A DNA stretch of 64,000 nt from Metarhizobium sp017305935. Lineage in GTDB: Bacteria; Pseudomonadota; Alphaproteobacteria; Rhizobiales; Rhizobiaceae. This document shows, piece by piece, positions 7,393-15,523 of the stretch (positions within the stretch are counted from its first letter, which is position 1; each line of letters begins with the position of its first letter). A program made the translations under genes and the position numbers. The stretch is taken from contig NZ_JARRIR010000004.1 in assembly GCF_029601685.1 (NCBI RefSeq), positions 434,001 through 498,000 of the forward strand, read 5' to 3'. Under the pieces are notes generated by a model that was not told the origin of the DNA, made no database searches, and was given only the letters and a program-made list of their open reading frames with translations.

Positions 7393-8238
7393 ATGTCGTT
7401 TCGTTCCTTGCTCGCCGCAGGCCTTTGCCTTGCCGCCCTTTCCGGCTGCGCCAACCGTCAAGCCATCCATACCGGCTCCATCAAGACCGCCTATGCCTAT
7501 GGCATGGAGGGCGAGCAGCCGCTGGCGACCAGCGCACCGGCGAAGGAAGACACCGTCGCCTGGATGCGCACCGTGCATCCGAACGCGCTGGCCGGGCGCA
7601 CGCTGGCGGTCGGCTCGCTGCACGACATCCGCCTGCGCGAGCGCGAGGTGGTGCTGACCTTCGACGACGGCCCGATGCCCGGCAAAACGGAAAAAGTGCT
7701 CGATACGCTCGATGCCTTCGGCGTCAAGGCGACCTTCCTGATGGTCGGCCAGATGGCCGAGACCTATCCGTCCATCGCCCGTAGCGTCGTGGCGCGCGGC
7801 CATTCCATCGGAAGCCACACCTATCGCCACCGCAATCTCGCCTCGATGAGCTTCGACAGCGCACTCTCGGAAATCCAGCGCGGCGAGAAGGCGGTGCAGA
7901 AGGCGACCGCCACCGATGCCGCCTTCTTCCGCTTCCCCTATCTCTCCGACACACGCCGGCTGCGCTCGGCCCTCACCGCCCGTGGCGAGGTGATCATGGA
8001 TGTCGACGTCGATTCGAAGGATTACTTCAAGGACGGTCCCGCAAAAGTCGCCGAGCGCACCATGGCGGCGCTCAACAGGCGCGGGCGTGGTATCATCCTG
8101 ATGCACGACATCCACAAGCGCACCGCGACCATGCTGCCGGCGATGCTGAACGAACTGAAGGCACAGGGCTACAAGGTGGTGGCGCTGCGCTACAAGCGCA
8201 GCCGCATGCCGGAGCAGATGATCGCCTCTGCGGAATAA
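7393..8238 (+). CDS. Polysaccharide deacetylase family lipoprotein (NodB homology domain)
   Basis: 281 residues. The signal peptide ends in lipobox LSGC (Cys19), so a membrane-anchored periplasmic protein is expected. The NodB-type carbohydrate esterase 4 motifs are all present: TFDDGP (89-94) with the catalytic Asp and metal Asp, SHTYRH (His142 and His146 as metal ligands), RFPY (Arg180) and LMHD with the catalytic His. Such enzymes remove N-acetyl groups from chitin-like or peptidoglycan sugars. It stands alone after the ABC-F gene. No Shine-Dalgarno is visible and the start lies against an inverted repeat. Confidence 0.9.
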   Translation: MSFRSLLAAGLCLAALSGCANRQAIHTGSIKTAYAYGMEGEQPLATSAPAKEDTVAWMRTVHPNALAGRTLAVGSLHDIRLREREVVLTFDDGPMPGKTEKVLDTLDAFGVKATFLMVGQMAETYPSIARSVVARGHSIGSHTYRHRNLASMSFDSALSEIQRGEKAVQKATATDAAFFRFPYLSDTRRLRSALTARGEVIMDVDVDSKDYFKDGPAKVAERTMAALNRRGRGIILMHDIHKRTATMLPAMLNELKAQGYKVVALRYKRSRMPEQMIASAE

Positions 8239-8348
8239 AGCCGGATCCGATGCGAACCGCTTGGACCGGTGGCGGACTTGTCGGCCGGCGACATTCTGTT
8301 ACAACCTCACGCCACCAAGACCCATTCGTCAACAGAGCAGCATCGACC

Positions 8349-9275
8349 ATGGCCCCCATCAAGCTCGCAATCGTCGGCGTCGGCAAGATCGTCCGCGACC
8401 AGCATCTTCCCTCCATCGCCAAGATTGCCGATTACGAGCTGGTCGCCACGGCAAGCCGCCATGGCACGGTCGAGGGCGTGCCGGCCTTCACCACCATCCA
8501 GGCGATGCTGGAAGCCGTGCCGGAAATCACCGCCGTGTCGCTGTGCATGCCGCCGCAGTTCCGCTACGAGGCGGCGCATGCGGCGCTGAATGCCGGCAAG
8601 CATGTCTTCCTCGAAAAACCGCCGGGCGCGACCTTGAGCGAAGTGCAGGATCTCGTCCGCCTCGCCGCCGGGAAGAAAGTGTCGCTGTTCGCAAGCTGGC
8701 ACTCGCGCTATGCGCCAGCCGTCGAAGCCGCGAAAACCTTCCTTGCCGGAACCCGCATCCGCAACATGCAGGTGATCTGGAAAGAGGACGTGCGCCACTG
8801 GCATCCGAACCAGGACTGGATCTGGCAGGCCGGCGGCCTCGGCATCTTCGATCCCGGCATCAATGCGCTGTCGATCGTCACCCATATCCTGCCGAACGCC
8901 ATTTTCCTGACCAAGGCGAGCCTGGAATTCCCGGAAAACCGCGACGCGCCGATTGCCGCAGACCTGCGCTTCTGCGATGCGGCCGGCCTCGAGGTCCACG
9001 CCGAATTCGACTGGCGCCAGACCGGCAAGCAGAGCTGGGACATCATTGCCGACACCGATGCCGGCCAGATGGTCCTCTCCGAAGGCGGAGCAAAGCTCTC
9101 GGTCGACGGCGCCCTGACCTTCTCCGAGCCGGAGAAGGAGTATTTCGAGCTGTACAAACGCTTCGCCGCGATCATCGCCAATGGCACCTTGGATGTCGAT
9201 CTCGCGCCGCTCACCCATGTCGCCGATGCCTTCATGCTCGGCCGGCGCAAATTCGTCGATTCCTTCTTCGATTGA
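8349..9275 (+). CDS. L-arabinose/D-galactose 1-dehydrogenase-like oxidoreductase (Gfo/Idh/MocA family)
   Basis: 308 residues. The Rossmann start IAIVG-type segment reads LAIVGVGKIVRDQHLPSIAK; the catalytic lysine lies in VFLEKPPGAT (EKP motif). The segments WKEDVRHWHPNQDWIWQAGG and FDPGINALSIVTHILP match the Azospirillum L-arabinose 1-dehydrogenase/galactose dehydrogenase group very closely from memory. Such enzymes oxidise the aldose to the lactone with NAD(P)+. No sugar operon partner is adjacent, so the in vivo sugar is open. The ATG at 8349 gives the standard N-terminus. Confidence 0.8.
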   Translation: MAPIKLAIVGVGKIVRDQHLPSIAKIADYELVATASRHGTVEGVPAFTTIQAMLEAVPEITAVSLCMPPQFRYEAAHAALNAGKHVFLEKPPGATLSEVQDLVRLAAGKKVSLFASWHSRYAPAVEAAKTFLAGTRIRNMQVIWKEDVRHWHPNQDWIWQAGGLGIFDPGINALSIVTHILPNAIFLTKASLEFPENRDAPIAADLRFCDAAGLEVHAEFDWRQTGKQSWDIIADTDAGQMVLSEGGAKLSVDGALTFSEPEKEYFELYKRFAAIIANGTLDVDLAPLTHVADAFMLGRRKFVDSFFD

Positions 9276-9361
9276 CAACCGCCTTCTGGCCTTGGCCTGC
9301 CGCAGGCATATCGCTATGATTGCAGCGTGACATGCGGACAGCCGGGCCGGGAGGAAGTTTC

Positions 9362-11065
9362 TTGTATGCGTTCGATGGCCTGATTTCCAGCATCCGCAGG
9401 CATTTCTTCTCGCTCTCCGGCATCGGCATCACGCTCGGAACCCTGTTCTTCGCGGCGGCGCTGACGCCGACGCTTGTGCCACGCACCGCCCTGACGCAAG
9501 GGGCGCTGGCTGGCGCCTGCTTTGCCATCGGTTATGGCGCGGGCGTGCTGTTTCGCTGGGTCTGGCGCTATCTCGAATTGCCCGAACCGCCGCTGCGCCT
9601 GCGGCTGCGCACCAACGCGGCGATCATGGCGCTGGCAGCGGCGATTGCCCTCGGTTTCCTTTGGCATGCGGCGGCCTGGCAGAATTCCATCCGCGCGGTG
9701 ATGGGCATGGCACAGGTGGAGACGGCGCATCCGTTCAAGGTTTGCGCCGTCGCGTTCGCGGCCTTCATCGTGTTGCTGCTGATCGGGCGGTTCTTCGCCT
9801 TTATCGCCGGGCGGATCGGGGCTTTCGTGCGCCGCTTCCTGCCGCGGCGCGTCGCCAATGCGGTCGGTGTGGCGCTGGCCGTGCTGGTGTTCTGGACGCT
9901 GGCCAACGATCTCGTCGTGCGCCGCGTGTTCACCATGCTCGACGCCTCCTATCGGGACTATGACGCGCTGATCGAGCCGGAACGGCCGCAGCCGACGGCG
10001 CCGGGCAAGGCCGGCAGCCCCGCCTCGCTGGTCAAATGGGACGAACTCGGCCGCGCCGGCCGCGAATTCGTGGCGACCGGGCCGGATGCGGGGCAGATCG
10101 GCGCGCTGACCGGGCGACCGGCGAAGGAGCCGATTCGCGTCTATGTCGGCCTGCGCGCCGCCGAGACGGCTCCGGCGCGCGCAAGACTGGCACTGGAGGA
10201 ATTGAAGCGCGAGGGCGGTTTCGAGCGCTCGATCCTGATCGTCATCACGCCGACCGGCACCGGCTGGGTCGATCCCGCCGCCATGGACAGCGTCGAGGTG
10301 CTGCACGACGGCGACGTCGCCAGCGTCGCCTTGCAATATTCCTATCTCAGCAGCCCGCTATCGCTGCTGGCCCAGCCGGAATACGGGGCGGAGGCGGCGC
10401 AGGCGCTGTTTGCGGAAATCTACGGTTACTGGACCAGCCTGCCGAAAGACCAGCGGCCAAGGCTTTACCTGCATGGACTCAGCCTCGGCGCGATGAATTC
10501 CGAACGCTCGGCGGAGATTTTCACCCTGATCGGCGACCCCATCGCCGGCGCGCTGTGGAGCGGCCCGCCCTTCGAAAGCCGTATCTGGCGCTCGGTCACC
10601 GACAGGCGCAATGCCGGCACGCCGCAATGGCTGCCACAATTCCGCGACGGCAGCATCGTGCGCTTCTTGAACCAGCAGGGCTCCCCCGTCCCCATGGACC
10701 GGCCATGGGGACCGATGCGGATCGTCTACCTGCAATATGCCAGCGACCCTATCGTCTTCTTCAATTACCGCGATCTCTATCGCCGCCCGGATTGGCTGAA
10801 GCAGCCTCGCGGGCCGGATGTTTCGCCTGATCTGCGCTGGTATCCCGTCGTCACCATGCTGCAGATCGCCCTCGACATGGCCGTCGCCACCACGACGCCG
10901 ATGGGCCACGGCCATGTCTATGCGCCGGAGGATTATGTCGATGCCTGGGTAGCGGTGACCGACGTCACAGGCTGGACGCCGGAGGCGCTGGCTGGCCTGA
11001 AACAGCATTTCAGGACAGCCTTCCCGCGCGGCGACGTCAAGGACGACAGCGCGCGCGGCGGATAA
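9362..11065 (+). CDS. Membrane-anchored alpha/beta-hydrolase (Abhydrolase_9 family)
   Basis: 567 residues from a TTG at 9362, which has GGGAGG seven bases upstream; an ATG at 9332 without a Shine-Dalgarno would add ten residues. The N-terminal half holds about five membrane segments (for example GITLGTLFFAAALTPTLVP) and matches the Abhydrolase_9 N-terminal domain. The C-terminal half is a hydrolase with nucleophile elbow LHGLSLGAMNS (GLSLG) and a late GHGHVY histidine. The substrate is unknown. It is convergent with holC. Confidence 0.82.
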   Translation: MYAFDGLISSIRRHFFSLSGIGITLGTLFFAAALTPTLVPRTALTQGALAGACFAIGYGAGVLFRWVWRYLELPEPPLRLRLRTNAAIMALAAAIALGFLWHAAAWQNSIRAVMGMAQVETAHPFKVCAVAFAAFIVLLLIGRFFAFIAGRIGAFVRRFLPRRVANAVGVALAVLVFWTLANDLVVRRVFTMLDASYRDYDALIEPERPQPTAPGKAGSPASLVKWDELGRAGREFVATGPDAGQIGALTGRPAKEPIRVYVGLRAAETAPARARLALEELKREGGFERSILIVITPTGTGWVDPAAMDSVEVLHDGDVASVALQYSYLSSPLSLLAQPEYGAEAAQALFAEIYGYWTSLPKDQRPRLYLHGLSLGAMNSERSAEIFTLIGDPIAGALWSGPPFESRIWRSVTDRRNAGTPQWLPQFRDGSIVRFLNQQGSPVPMDRPWGPMRIVYLQYASDPIVFFNYRDLYRRPDWLKQPRGPDVSPDLRWYPVVTMLQIALDMAVATTTPMGHGHVYAPEDYVDAWVAVTDVTGWTPEALAGLKQHFRTAFPRGDVKDDSARGG

Positions 11066-11098
11066 CGGACCTTTCGTTTCCGTTTTCCTGGAAATGGC

Positions 11099-11548
11099 CT
11101 ACGCCTTCTTCTCCCAGCGCCCCTCGGCGTTCTGCTGCCAATAGGTCAGCATATGCCCCTCGGCCTTCAGGCTTTTCCATTGGGCACGCGCCGCCTCGAG
11201 CTGCAGCTGGTCGTAGCCGTCGAACATGAAGACGACACGCTCATAGGCGTCGAGCGGCGGCGGCTCGGCGGCTTCGATGAGGAAACGCACCGTCGCATTG
11301 TTGGCATTATCGCCGCCGGTGGTCAGCAGCACCGGTTGTTCCTCCGGCATCGGGCCGTCATCGGCTCCATGCGGCAAAAAGCTATCCTCGCGAAACGTCC
11401 AGAGATGCTGGTCCAGCTTCTCCTTCATCGCCGCCTCGCGCATCTGCACCACCACCCGCCATCCCCGGTCGAGGCTGCGCTCGAGCAGGGGCGGCAGGGC
11501 GTCTTCCAGCCGGCTTTCGGTCAGGTGGTAGAAAAGGATCTCGGTCAC
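11099..11548 (-). CDS. holC: DNA polymerase III chi subunit
   Basis: 149 residues, the usual size. HolC links the clamp loader to SSB. Matching features: ILFYHLTESRLEDALPPLLERSLDRGWRVVV at the start, LDQHLWTFREDSFLPHGADD, and a C-terminal YERVVFMFDGYDQLQLEAARAQWKSLK. It starts with GTG two bases after the pepA stop, so it is translationally coupled to pepA, the usual pepA-holC arrangement. A degraded palindromic repeat abuts its stop. Confidence 0.92.
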   Translation of the reverse strand: MTEILFYHLTESRLEDALPPLLERSLDRGWRVVVQMREAAMKEKLDQHLWTFREDSFLPHGADDGPMPEEQPVLLTTGGDNANNATVRFLIEAAEPPPLDAYERVVFMFDGYDQLQLEAARAQWKSLKAEGHMLTYWQQNAEGRWEKKA

Positions 11549-11550
11549 GA

Positions 11551-13041
11551 TCAGCTTTCGTAGTTCGTCCGCACAAGTTGATCCAGCAGCCGAACGCCAA
11601 AACCGGAGGCCCAGGACTGGTTGATCTCGTTCGACGGCGAGGACATGGCCGTGCCGGCGATATCGAGATGCGCCCAGGGTGTATCGCCGACGAAACGCTT
11701 GAGGAAATGCGCCGCCGTGATCGAGCCGGCATAACGCCCGCCGGTGTTCTTCATGTCGGCAAACTTGCTGTCGATCATCTTGTCGTAGTCTTTTCCGAGC
11801 GGCATGCGCCACAGCTTCTCGTCGGTGGCGAGCCCGGCCTCGGTCAGGCGTGCCGACAGCGCATCGTCATTGGAAAACAGGCCGGCATGGACGCTGCCGA
11901 GCGCCACCATGATCGCGCCGGTGAGCGTCGCCAGGTTGACCATGAATTCCGGCTTGAAACGTTCCTTGCAATACCAGAGCGCATCGCAGAGCACGAGGCG
12001 TCCCTCGGCATCGGTGTTGATCACCTCGATGGTCTGGCCGGACATGGACGTGACGATGTCGCCGGGGCGCTGGGCATTGCCGTCCGGCATGTTTTCCACA
12101 AGGCCGATGATGCCGATGACGTTCGCCTTGGCCTTGCGCGCCGCCAGCACATGCATCAGGCCGGTGACGGCGGCCGCGCCGCCCATGTCGCCTTTCATCT
12201 CCTCCATTCCGGCGGCTGGCTTGATGGAGATGCCGCCGGTATCGAAGACCACGCCCTTGCCGATGAAGGCGAGCGGCTTTTCGTTCTTGCCGCCGTTCCA
12301 GCGCATGATGGCGAGACGCGGCGGCCGCACCGAGCCTTGCGAAACGCCGAGCAGCGCGCCCATGCCGAGCTCGCCCATCTCCTTCTCGGTGAGAATCTCG
12401 ACCTCGACGCCGAGCGATTCGAGCGCCCTGGCGCGGGCGGCGAATTCGACAGGGCCAAGCACGTTGGCCGGCTCGTTGACGAGATCGCGCGCCAGGCAAA
12501 CGCCCTCGGCCACCGCCTTCGCCGCCGTATAGGCGGCGGTCGCGGCGCTTGCGGCAGTGGTGACGATGGTCACCTTGACGGTCTTTTCGGCCGGCTTGTC
12601 GTCCTCGTCCTTCTTTTTCGTCTTGTAGGCGTCGAAGGCATAGCCGCGCAGATGCAGGCCAAGCGCGAAATCGGCGGCCTGTTCGCCGGTCACGGTCAAG
12701 CCCGGCGCATCAAGGAAGATGGCGGCCGACGTCGCCTTGCCAAGCCTGGAGGCAGCGATGCCGCCGGCGCGCAGCCAGTCATGGGCGGTCAGATCGGCGC
12801 CCTTTCCGAGGCCGACGACCAGCAGCCTGTCAACCGGCGAGCCCTGCGGCGCGATGATATCCAGCACACCCATGGATTTCGCCTTGAAGCGCGCGACCTC
12901 GGCCGCCTTGGCGTAAACGCCGGCCGGATCGACGGCGCTCGCGGCGGCCGGCGCCGGGCCGTCGGCCAGTTTCAGGGCAATCGCCGTCTCACCGTTGAGG
13001 GCTGCGGACGGGGCAAAATTCACGTCGAAAGTCACGGACAT
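11551..13041 (-). CDS. pepA: Leucyl aminopeptidase
   Basis: 496 residues, M17 family dizinc aminopeptidase releasing N-terminal residues in the cytoplasm. The signature NTDAEGRLVL is present, with the metal site around GKGVVFDTGGISIKPAAGMEEMKGDMGGAA. The N-terminal domain (about 1-170) carries a short lysine/aspartate insert KTKKKDEDDKPAEK. The ATG at 13041 (MSVTFDVNFAP) is the family start; upstream in-frame codons lack family similarity. It is divergent from lptF across 227 bases. Confidence 0.95.
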   Translation of the reverse strand: MSVTFDVNFAPSAALNGETAIALKLADGPAPAAASAVDPAGVYAKAAEVARFKAKSMGVLDIIAPQGSPVDRLLVVGLGKGADLTAHDWLRAGGIAASRLGKATSAAIFLDAPGLTVTGEQAADFALGLHLRGYAFDAYKTKKKDEDDKPAEKTVKVTIVTTAASAATAAYTAAKAVAEGVCLARDLVNEPANVLGPVEFAARARALESLGVEVEILTEKEMGELGMGALLGVSQGSVRPPRLAIMRWNGGKNEKPLAFIGKGVVFDTGGISIKPAAGMEEMKGDMGGAAAVTGLMHVLAARKAKANVIGIIGLVENMPDGNAQRPGDIVTSMSGQTIEVINTDAEGRLVLCDALWYCKERFKPEFMVNLATLTGAIMVALGSVHAGLFSNDDALSARLTEAGLATDEKLWRMPLGKDYDKMIDSKFADMKNTGGRYAGSITAAHFLKRFVGDTPWAHLDIAGTAMSSPSNEINQSWASGFGVRLLDQLVRTNYES

Positions 13042-13268
13042 CGATTCTCCACCGGGATGGGCCATAAGATTGTGCCCGATCTTTGCGGGCAATGCCGGCA
13101 CAAGGCAAGCCTCATACGAGCATGACCGAATTGGCACACCGTCAAAATATCGTGGGCCGTGACGGAAATTTGACCAGGGGCCTGTCGCCATTCCCTTTCG
13201 AAGCGCGTAGAGAGAGGGCGTCGCGACAGCGGCCTTTGGATGGCTTGGACAAACATATAAAGACAGGC

Positions 13269-14441
13269 ATGAAGCTTCTCGAGTCCTATATAATGCGTCG
13301 GGTGATCCAGATGTTCCTGGTAGCGTTGCTGCCGGTGCTGGCGATCATCTGGACGACGCAGGTGCTCAACCGAATCAACCTGGTGACCGACAACGGTCAG
13401 TCGGTCGGTTCGTTCATGAAGCTCGCCACGCTGATCCTGCCGACCATCATTCCCATCGTGCTGCCCTTCGCGGCCGTCATCGGCGTCAGCCAGACGCTGA
13501 CTTCGATGAACAACGATTCCGAGCTGACGGTCATCGAGGCGGCCGGCGCCTCGCGCTGGACGATCATCCGGCCGGTGATCATCCTGGCCGGCGTGCTCAG
13601 CCTCTTTTCCTTCACCATCGACAACCTAATCGAGCCGAAGGTGCGCGTCGCCGCCCGCGAGATGGTGGCGGCCACCTATGCGGATCTGCTTTCTTCCGTC
13701 ATCGAGGAAAAGACCTTCCGCCGCGTCGAGGACGGTCTCTACATCCAGATTTCCGAGCGTCATTCCGGCCGCGTCCTGAAGGGCCTGCTGGTCGCCGATT
13801 CGCGCGATCCGGCCTTCGATCTCATTTATTATGCGCGCGAGGGCGCGGTGAATGCCGAGGGCACGGCGCTGATCATGCATGACGGCGAGGTCCACCGCAA
13901 AATCCCCGGCGGCAACGTCTCGATCATCCGCTTCGACTCCTATTCCTTCGATCTTTCGGACCTGACGCAGAGCCGCGGCCAGACGACACTGAGGCCGGGC
14001 GACCGTAGCCTGGCCTATCTGCTCAATCCCGACCCCGACGACAAGAACGTGCGGGAAGATCCCGGCGCCTATCGCGCCGAGTTGCATCGACGCTTGACGG
14101 AATGGAGCTTTCCGCTGCTGTTCAGCCTCGTGGCGCTGGTGATCGCCGGCGATGCACGCTCGCATCGCGACGCGCGCCTGCATCCGCTGATCTCGGCGCT
14201 CAGCATCAGCTTCCTGTTGCGCTGGGCCTCGTTCTACAGCGCCAACCAGGCGGAAAGCCGGCCGTTCTTCATTCTCGTCATGTATGCGGTGCCGCTGATC
14301 GCTGGCGGTTGTCTCATCTATCTCCTGATGGCGCATCGCAAGTTGAAGATTCCCGCGAGCGTGACCCGCCTCAGCTCCGAAGCCTGGCAGCAGGCACTCA
14401 AGCTGCGCAAGGACGATGCCGCCAAGGGAGGCCAGTCGTGA
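13269..14441 (+). CDS. lptF: LPS export ABC transporter permease LptF
   Basis: 390 residues. The YjgP/YjgQ permease extracts LPS from the inner membrane together with LptG and LptB. It begins MKLLESYIMRRVIQMFLVALLPVLAI, has three N-terminal membrane segments, the coupling region NDSELTVIEAAGASRW, a periplasmic jellyroll of about 150 residues, and three C-terminal segments. The stop overlaps the lptG GTG start (GTGA). The start is chosen for the family N-terminus; TATAAA lies only 7 bases upstream of the ATG. Confidence 0.95.
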   Translation: MKLLESYIMRRVIQMFLVALLPVLAIIWTTQVLNRINLVTDNGQSVGSFMKLATLILPTIIPIVLPFAAVIGVSQTLTSMNNDSELTVIEAAGASRWTIIRPVIILAGVLSLFSFTIDNLIEPKVRVAAREMVAATYADLLSSVIEEKTFRRVEDGLYIQISERHSGRVLKGLLVADSRDPAFDLIYYAREGAVNAEGTALIMHDGEVHRKIPGGNVSIIRFDSYSFDLSDLTQSRGQTTLRPGDRSLAYLLNPDPDDKNVREDPGAYRAELHRRLTEWSFPLLFSLVALVIAGDARSHRDARLHPLISALSISFLLRWASFYSANQAESRPFFILVMYAVPLIAGGCLIYLLMAHRKLKIPASVTRLSSEAWQQALKLRKDDAAKGGQS

Positions 14442-15523
14442 TCCTCTCGACCCTCGGGCGCTATTTTCTGAAGCGCTATCTGCTGACCATGTTCTGGTTC
14501 CTGATCGGCGTCGCCTCGATCGTCTTCCTGATCGACTTCTCCGAGACCTCGGGCCGCATGTCTGGGCTGACCGGCTACAGCCTGTTCGGCGTCTTCCTGA
14601 TGACGCTGCTGCGCCTGCCGCTCATCCTGCAGCAGACGATCCCGTTCATTGCACTGTTCGTCGGCATGACGGTGCTGATCAGCCTCAACCGCCGCTACGA
14701 ACTGGTGGTGACGCGCGCCGCCGGCGCCTCCGTCTGGCAGTTCATGTCGCCCTTCGTGGTCGGGGCGCTGCTCACCGGCCTTGCCACCACCTTCGCGCTG
14801 AACCCGCTTGCGGCCTGGGGCCAGCGGAAAGCGCTGGCGGTCGAAGCGGAATGGCGCACGCGCTCTGGCTCGCCCGCCGCATCAGCCCTGCCCTGGATCC
14901 GCCAGATCAGCGACGGCGACGATACCGTGATCGGCGGACGAGTCATCCTGGAGGACGGAACGCTGCTGGTCGATGCCGTGGTTCTGCACTTCGGCGCCGA
15001 TGGCCGGATCGTCTCTCGGCAGGACGCAAGCTCGGCAAAATTGCAAGATGGTTACTGGTTGCTTAAGGACGTGACGGAGACGCGGCCGGGCGAAATCTCA
15101 ACCCGGCACAGCACTGCCCAGGTTCGAACCAATCTCAAGCCGGAATTCGTTCAGCAACGGATGACGCAGCCGGAAACCGTTGCTTTTTATGATCTTTCTA
15201 ACAAAATTTCAGTTGCGCGCGCCTTCGGCGTTTCAACCAAGGCGCTCGAAACCCAGTTTCACTCGCTCTTGTCGATGCCGCTGCTTCTGGTGGCGATGAC
15301 AATGATCGCTGCAACCGTTTCGCTCAAGTTCAGCCGTTTCGCACAATCGCGTTCGGTGATTCTGGGTGGAATCATTTCAGGCTTCGTGCTTTATGTTGTG
15401 ACCGTGCTTGTGAAAGCTTTCGGAAGCAGCGGGGTGGTGCCTCCGTTCATCGCGGCCTGGATTCCGGTTGTCGTGGCGCTGGCACTCGGGGCAACGATTC
15501 TGCTGCATCAGGAGGATGGCTAG
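14438..15523 (+). CDS. lptG: LPS export ABC transporter permease LptG
   Basis: 361 residues, partner of LptF. N-terminal LGRYFLKRYLLTMFWFLIGVASIVFLIDF, coupling helix RRYELVVTRAAGASVWQF, periplasmic domain, and C-terminal segments including LLVAMTMIAATVSLKFSRFAQS. The GTG start lies inside the lptF stop (GTGA), and the TAG stop overlaps the lptD GTG by one base, so the three genes form one tightly coupled unit. The ATPase LptB is not in the window. Confidence 0.95.
   Translation: MILSTLGRYFLKRYLLTMFWFLIGVASIVFLIDFSETSGRMSGLTGYSLFGVFLMTLLRLPLILQQTIPFIALFVGMTVLISLNRRYELVVTRAAGASVWQFMSPFVVGALLTGLATTFALNPLAAWGQRKALAVEAEWRTRSGSPAASALPWIRQISDGDDTVIGGRVILEDGTLLVDAVVLHFGADGRIVSRQDASSAKLQDGYWLLKDVTETRPGEISTRHSTAQVRTNLKPEFVQQRMTQPETVAFYDLSNKISVARAFGVSTKALETQFHSLLSMPLLLVAMTMIAATVSLKFSRFAQSRSVILGGIISGFVLYVVTVLVKAFGSSGVVPPFIAAWIPVVVALALGATILLHQEDG

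Noticed and set aside
11578..13125. Plus-strand frame opposite pepA (515 codons)
   Set aside because: Antisense to pepA with biased Arg/Gly/Ala composition and no family similarity.
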